Shown piece after piece: positions 22,566 to 25,238 of a stretch of 25,238 nt of DNA. The notes below the pieces were generated by a model. The model saw only the letters and a program-made list of their open reading frames with translations, was not told the DNA's origin and searched no databases. Source of the stretch: Lentisphaeria bacterium (GTDB lineage Bacteria > Verrucomicrobiota > Lentisphaeria > Oligosphaerales > Oligosphaeraceae); contig JAEDMH010000014.1 in NCBI GenBank assembly GCA_016303095.1, positions 1-25,238 of the forward strand, read 5' to 3'. The position numbers and the translations under genes were made by a program. How positions within the stretch are numbered: position 1 is the first letter of the stretch; each line of letters starts with the position of its first letter.

Positions 22566-23825
22566 ATGAAACCTCATTCCGCCATGCGCCTGCTCTCCTT
22601 TCTTCTCCTCTTTGCGCTCCCCGGCCTCATGAACGCCCAGCCCTCCCCCCATCCTCCCCGCTTCTCCTGCCCGGAGAACCGCCCCTTCCGCTTCTGCCAA
22701 ATCACGGATATCCAGGATGCCCATCCCATGGTCGAGGAGGAGGTGGCTTTCCTTCAAAGGGTGCTGGCCCAGGAGAAGCCGGATCTGGCCATTCTCACGG
22801 GAGACAACTCGGACACCTTCGGCAACAAGGCGTCCTTCCCCCTGGTGGCCAAGAGAATCGTCAGCCTCTTCCAGGATTCCCACACCCCCTTCGCCGTCAC
22901 CTTCGGCAACCATGACTCGGAGAGGAAGGGAGAGATCTATCTCAGCCGGGAGGAACAATACGCCCTCTTCCGGCAGCTGGGAGGCCCCCTCTTCGTGGAT
23001 TTCGATGTGCCCGAACTCTCCGGCACCGGCAGCGGCGCCATCACTCTCTGCCAAGGCAACACCCCCGTCTTCCTCCTCGTGGTCATGGACTCCGGCGACT
23101 ATTCCCCCGCCGGCGGATATGACGGTTGCCGCTCGGACCAACTCCAATGGTATGTGGAACATGCCTCCCATCTCCCCTGCCTCTGGTTCCAGCATATCAT
23201 CCCCTGGGACATCTATGAGAACGGCGTCCTGGTGCCCGTGGACCCCACGGAGGAAGCCCATCCCCAGCTCTGCCAGGCCATTCCCGCCACGCCCGACACC
23301 CCCGGCGCCTTCTTCAGCGAACCCCTGGGACTCACCATTGCCCCCCTGCCCCAAGGGGCAGAATGGCTGCAGGAAGTCCACGCCTACGGCATCCCCGTCC
23401 CCGGAATGCAATGGGTGCCCTCCCTGGGAAAGTACATGATGACACCCCCGGGAAGCGTCTGGGCGCCCATGATCGGAACATTCTGCACCCTGGCCCAATC
23501 CCCTCTCGTCACGGGCACCCTGGCCGAACCCCCTTGCCCTCCCAGAAAAGAGGTCTACGCCGACCCGGAGCACACCTGGCAGGGAAAAACCCTCTACCAA
23601 TGGTGGAAAGCCCAGGGAAATCTCCGAGGCGCCTACTTCGGACATGACCACATGAACACCTTCGACGCCACGGATGCCCAGGGAATCCGCATGGGCTTCG
23701 GAAAGGCCGCCACCCTCCACTCCTACAACGATGGAAATCCCGGCGTCCGATTCTTCGATCTCCTCCCCAACGGCACCTTCAAAACCTGGACGGTCACTCT
23801 CCAGGATCTCCCCCCAGAACCGTAG
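22566..23825 (+). CDS. Exported metallophosphoesterase (calcineurin-like)
   Basis: A 419-residue protein from ATG 22566. ATG 22584 is an alternative that gives a tighter signal peptide (MRLLSFLLLFALPGLMNA) and the GCC-ATG context common here. Signal cleavage is expected near NAQ. The metal-binding motifs of the calcineurin-like fold are present: TDIQ (D48, Q50, the D-x-Q variant), TGDN near 78, GNHDSE near 114, WFQHIIPWDIYE, and GHDHMNTF near the end. The family hydrolyses phosphomonoesters or diesters; the D-x-Q variant resembles purple-acid-phosphatase-like (Sia1-type) enzymes. Its position before another exported phosphodiesterase suggests organic-phosphate scavenging, by inference. It starts 2 nt after the Rrf2 stop, so it probably shares the nadA transcript. 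Confidence 0.9.
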   Translation: MKPHSAMRLLSFLLLFALPGLMNAQPSPHPPRFSCPENRPFRFCQITDIQDAHPMVEEEVAFLQRVLAQEKPDLAILTGDNSDTFGNKASFPLVAKRIVSLFQDSHTPFAVTFGNHDSERKGEIYLSREEQYALFRQLGGPLFVDFDVPELSGTGSGAITLCQGNTPVFLLVVMDSGDYSPAGGYDGCRSDQLQWYVEHASHLPCLWFQHIIPWDIYENGVLVPVDPTEEAHPQLCQAIPATPDTPGAFFSEPLGLTIAPLPQGAEWLQEVHAYGIPVPGMQWVPSLGKYMMTPPGSVWAPMIGTFCTLAQSPLVTGTLAEPPCPPRKEVYADPEHTWQGKTLYQWWKAQGNLRGAYFGHDHMNTFDATDAQGIRMGFGKAATLHSYNDGNPGVRFFDLLPNGTFKTWTVTLQDLPPEP

Positions 23826-23916
23826 ATTCCCTAGGACAGCGAGAACATCTACCCCTTCGCCCCCCCTCCGGGGCAAATCTCTAGTTCCCACCCCCCCTTC
23901 TCTTCAAGAAGCGAAG

Positions 23917-23929
23917 CAGTTTCAAACTG
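23917..23929. promoter_or_regulatory. Operator-like palindrome CAGTTTCAAACTG
   Basis: A perfect 6+1+6 palindrome at the start of the AT-rich island, followed by TATCTATTTCT. It suits a small dimeric regulator. No regulator can be named. Confidence 0.35.
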
Positions 23930-23980
23930 TATCTATTTCTAAAGCCCTTTTCCTAAAAAGACCAGGGCAAAACCCCAATC

Positions 23981-24009
23981 CTAGGATTTTTTCTTGAAGA
24001 AAATCCTAG
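23981..24009. repeat. Bulged inverted repeat CTAGGATTTTTTCTT / AAGAAAATCCTAG
   Basis: Thirteen pairs with a two-T bulge and almost no loop (GA centre). The word CCTAGGATTTT recurs at 9859-9869 at the end of the DUF5107 gene. It may be a terminator for the phosphoesterase transcript, or a mobile-repeat remnant. Confidence 0.55.
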
Positions 24010-24053
24010 AAATTATTATAACTGCTTCATTATAAGCAAGATACAAATAAAGA

Positions 24054-24100
24054 CAAAGAGGGCTCCCGGAGAGACGGCATAAAAAAGGGAGCCCTCTTTG
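24054..24100. terminator. Perfect 14-bp inverted repeat, terminator-like
   Basis: CAAAGAGGGCTCCC (24054-24067) is the exact reverse complement of GGGAGCCCTCTTTG (24087-24100), with a 19-nt loop ending in AAAAAA. AAATTTTCTT follows on the plus strand, and an A-rich run precedes it, so it could terminate in both directions. It lies 228 nt after the phosphoesterase stop and 155 nt before the next start. A conserved RNA or attenuator is an alternative. Confidence 0.6.
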
Positions 24101-24255
24101 AAATTTTCTTGGATTTGGCTATATTTCTCCCGCCTCCAATTGTTGCGATACATTTTTCATCTGTATTGTTTTCTTCCTTGTCCTCCATGGACAGGAGTCC
24201 ACAATCGTCCTCCCCCCCCTTCCCTTTCCTCTTTGGGAGAAGCCCCCATTTCCTC

Positions 24256-25110
24256 ATGCAAAAGTCTCTCGGTTCTTTTCTTCCCCTCTTGGCCACGGTG
24301 GCCTTGGCGTCGGCTCCCTCTCCGGAAACTCTCATCGCCCATCGGGGCGAATCCGCCGATGCCCCGGAAAACACCCTGCCCGCCTACCAGCTTGCCGTAG
24401 AACGGGGATTTGGCTTCGAGTGCGACATCTATCTCTCCGCCGATCACCGCATTTTCACCTTCCATGACGTCGACCTCAAGCGCACCACCGGCAGTGCCAG
24501 CACCAAAAAATGCCATGAGGTCACCTGGGAGGAGCTGCAAGCGCTGGATGTGGGTGGCTGGGGAAAATGGAAGGACTCCCCCTTCTCCCCCCAGCGCCCC
24601 GCCCTGCTGGAGGAGGTCCTGGAGCTCGCCCGGGACGGGCGCACGATCTACGTGGAGGTCAAGCACGGCCCGGAAATCGTTCCCTATCTCAAGAAAATCC
24701 TCCTCTCCCAGAAGCAGGCCAACCCGGGGAATCTGCTCTTCATCTCCTTCCACCGGGAGGTATGCCTGGAACTGAAAAAAGAACTGCCCGAATACCGGGT
24801 CTACCTCCTCCAGGGCTCCAGAACCGGAGGACCAGATTCCCCCCTCGTCACGGCGGATGTCTTGCTCAAGAAAGTCCAGGGAACCCCCATCGACGGCGTG
24901 GACGTCCAATACAATCCGGAAAATATCACGAAAGAGTTTATCCACACCCTCCGGGAGGCCGGCTTTGAAGTCCATGTATGGACCGTGGACAGACTGGAGG
25001 ATGCCCTTCAGGCCTTTGAGCGGGGAGCACAGACGGTCACCACCAATTGCGCCCAGAAACTCTGGGAAGAATATCAGGCGCTGAAGCCTGCGCCCCGAAC
25101 CGCCCCGTAA
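24256..25110 (+). CDS. Exported glycerophosphodiester phosphodiesterase
   Basis: A 284-residue protein with a signal peptide (MQKSLGSFLPLLATVALASA, cleavage near residue 20). The GDPD barrel follows: IAHRGESADAPENT with catalytic H29 and R30, ECDIYLSADHRIFTFHD with metal ligands E55 and D57 and catalytic H70, YVEVKHGPE, and a C-terminal VHVWTVD. The enzyme cleaves glycerophosphodiesters into glycerol-3-phosphate and an alcohol. ATG 24256 was chosen because it begins a classic signal peptide; the longer open frame upstream is not protein-like. GGGAGAAG about 13 nt upstream is a weak, distant Shine-Dalgarno. With the preceding exported phosphoesterase it suggests periplasmic phosphate or phospholipid-headgroup recovery. 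Confidence 0.94.
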   Translation: MQKSLGSFLPLLATVALASAPSPETLIAHRGESADAPENTLPAYQLAVERGFGFECDIYLSADHRIFTFHDVDLKRTTGSASTKKCHEVTWEELQALDVGGWGKWKDSPFSPQRPALLEEVLELARDGRTIYVEVKHGPEIVPYLKKILLSQKQANPGNLLFISFHREVCLELKKELPEYRVYLLQGSRTGGPDSPLVTADVLLKKVQGTPIDGVDVQYNPENITKEFIHTLREAGFEVHVWTVDRLEDALQAFERGAQTVTTNCAQKLWEEYQALKPAPRTAP

Positions 25111-25238
25111 GAAAAATCCACCCACCCCTACGGGGTTCGGATTCGATTTGGGCCTTACCGGGGGTTTCGGTCGGCCCCTTGGGCCTCCCTTCACCCCCGT
25201 CTAGCGATCCTCCCACCCCTGCCGGGGTTCAGGAGGCT
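25111..25238. repeat. Cluster of GC-rich palindromes at the window edge
   Basis: No gene is seen. Two related palindromes, CCCACCCCT-AC-GGGGTTC (from 25121) and CCCACCCCT-GCC-GGGGTTC (from 25212), lie in direct orientation about 91 bp apart. Between them CGGGGGT (25159-25165) pairs with ACCCCCG (25193-25199), enclosing GGCCC-CTT-GGGCC (25173-25185). The last palindrome is also enclosed by CCTCC (25209-25213) and GGAGG (25232-25236). The pattern suggests a dispersed intergenic repeat array that may continue past the window. Confidence 0.7.

Larger units (their letters stand above)
23826..24255. other. AT-rich intergenic region with several inverted repeats
   Basis: 430 bp without a recognisable gene. 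It holds a GCCCC/GGGGC palindrome (23859-23874), an operator-like CAGTTTCAAACTG (23917-23929), a bulged CTAGGATTTT hairpin (23981-24009) and a perfect 14-bp inverted repeat (24054-24100). An open frame in frame with the downstream gene begins at 24109, but it lacks protein-like composition and its real start is 24256. The middle 150 bp is much more AT-rich than the genes on either side. Confidence 0.65.

Noticed and set aside
24109..24255. Longer start for the glycerophosphodiester phosphodiesterase gene
   Set aside because: The extra residues are Ser/Pro/Phe-rich and would bury the clear signal peptide that begins at ATG 24256.

Overview
The window is bacterial chromosome, GC-rich except near its left edge and around 23.9-24.2 kb. 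It suggests a Gram-negative bacterium of the Planctomycetes-Verrucomicrobia-Lentisphaerae-Kiritimatiellota sphere; a Lentisphaerota or Verrucomicrobiota relative is my best guess. Reasons: an outer-membrane MlaA-type lipoprotein, a DUF5107/TPR carbohydrate-type protein, a membrane-anchored glycoside-hydrolase-like barrel, and glycogen phosphorylase beside phosphoglucomutase. No rRNA, tRNA, CRISPR array, transposase, integrase or phage gene was found, so the taxonomic guess is inference only.

Layout. (1) 1-939: a tandem octamer repeat at the edge, an AT-richer non-coding stretch, then a small zinc-ribbon membrane protein. (2) 1250-9841, plus strand: eight tightly packed genes that look like one operon. 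They are an MlaA lipoprotein fused to an alpha/beta hydrolase, an exported nitroreductase-like protein, ribBA, ribH, nusB, ftsY, tgt and a glycoside-hydrolase-like barrel protein. Gaps are 3-39 bp, with one 4-bp overlap. (3) 9860-18319, minus strand: pgm, glgP, a NagD-like HAD phosphatase, a UPF0210/DUF711 protein and, behind its own promoter, a DUF5107/TPR protein. (4) 18663-25110, plus strand: cysK, an O-acetylhomoserine sulfhydrylase, nadA, an Rrf2 regulator overlapping nadA by 4 bp, an exported metallophosphoesterase and an exported glycerophosphodiester phosphodiesterase. A cluster of palindromes fills the right edge.

How the genes fit together. RibBA and RibH supply the early and penultimate steps of riboflavin synthesis; ribD and riboflavin synthase are not here. 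GlgP and Pgm convert glycogen to glucose-1-phosphate and then glucose-6-phosphate. CysK and the sulfhydrylase assimilate sulfide into cysteine and homocysteine. NadA, a 4Fe-4S enzyme, shares a transcript with an Rrf2 protein that has an IscR-like cysteine triad.

Most unusual points. The MlaA domain carries a C-terminal serine-hydrolase domain with an apparently complete Ser-Asp-His triad. Many operon-internal genes lack a Shine-Dalgarno sequence and start after a C/T-rich tract ending in CC-ATG, while several first genes of transcripts have a clear Shine-Dalgarno. GC-rich hairpins of similar wording follow or precede several genes. A perfect 14-bp inverted repeat lies in an AT-rich island near 24.05 kb.
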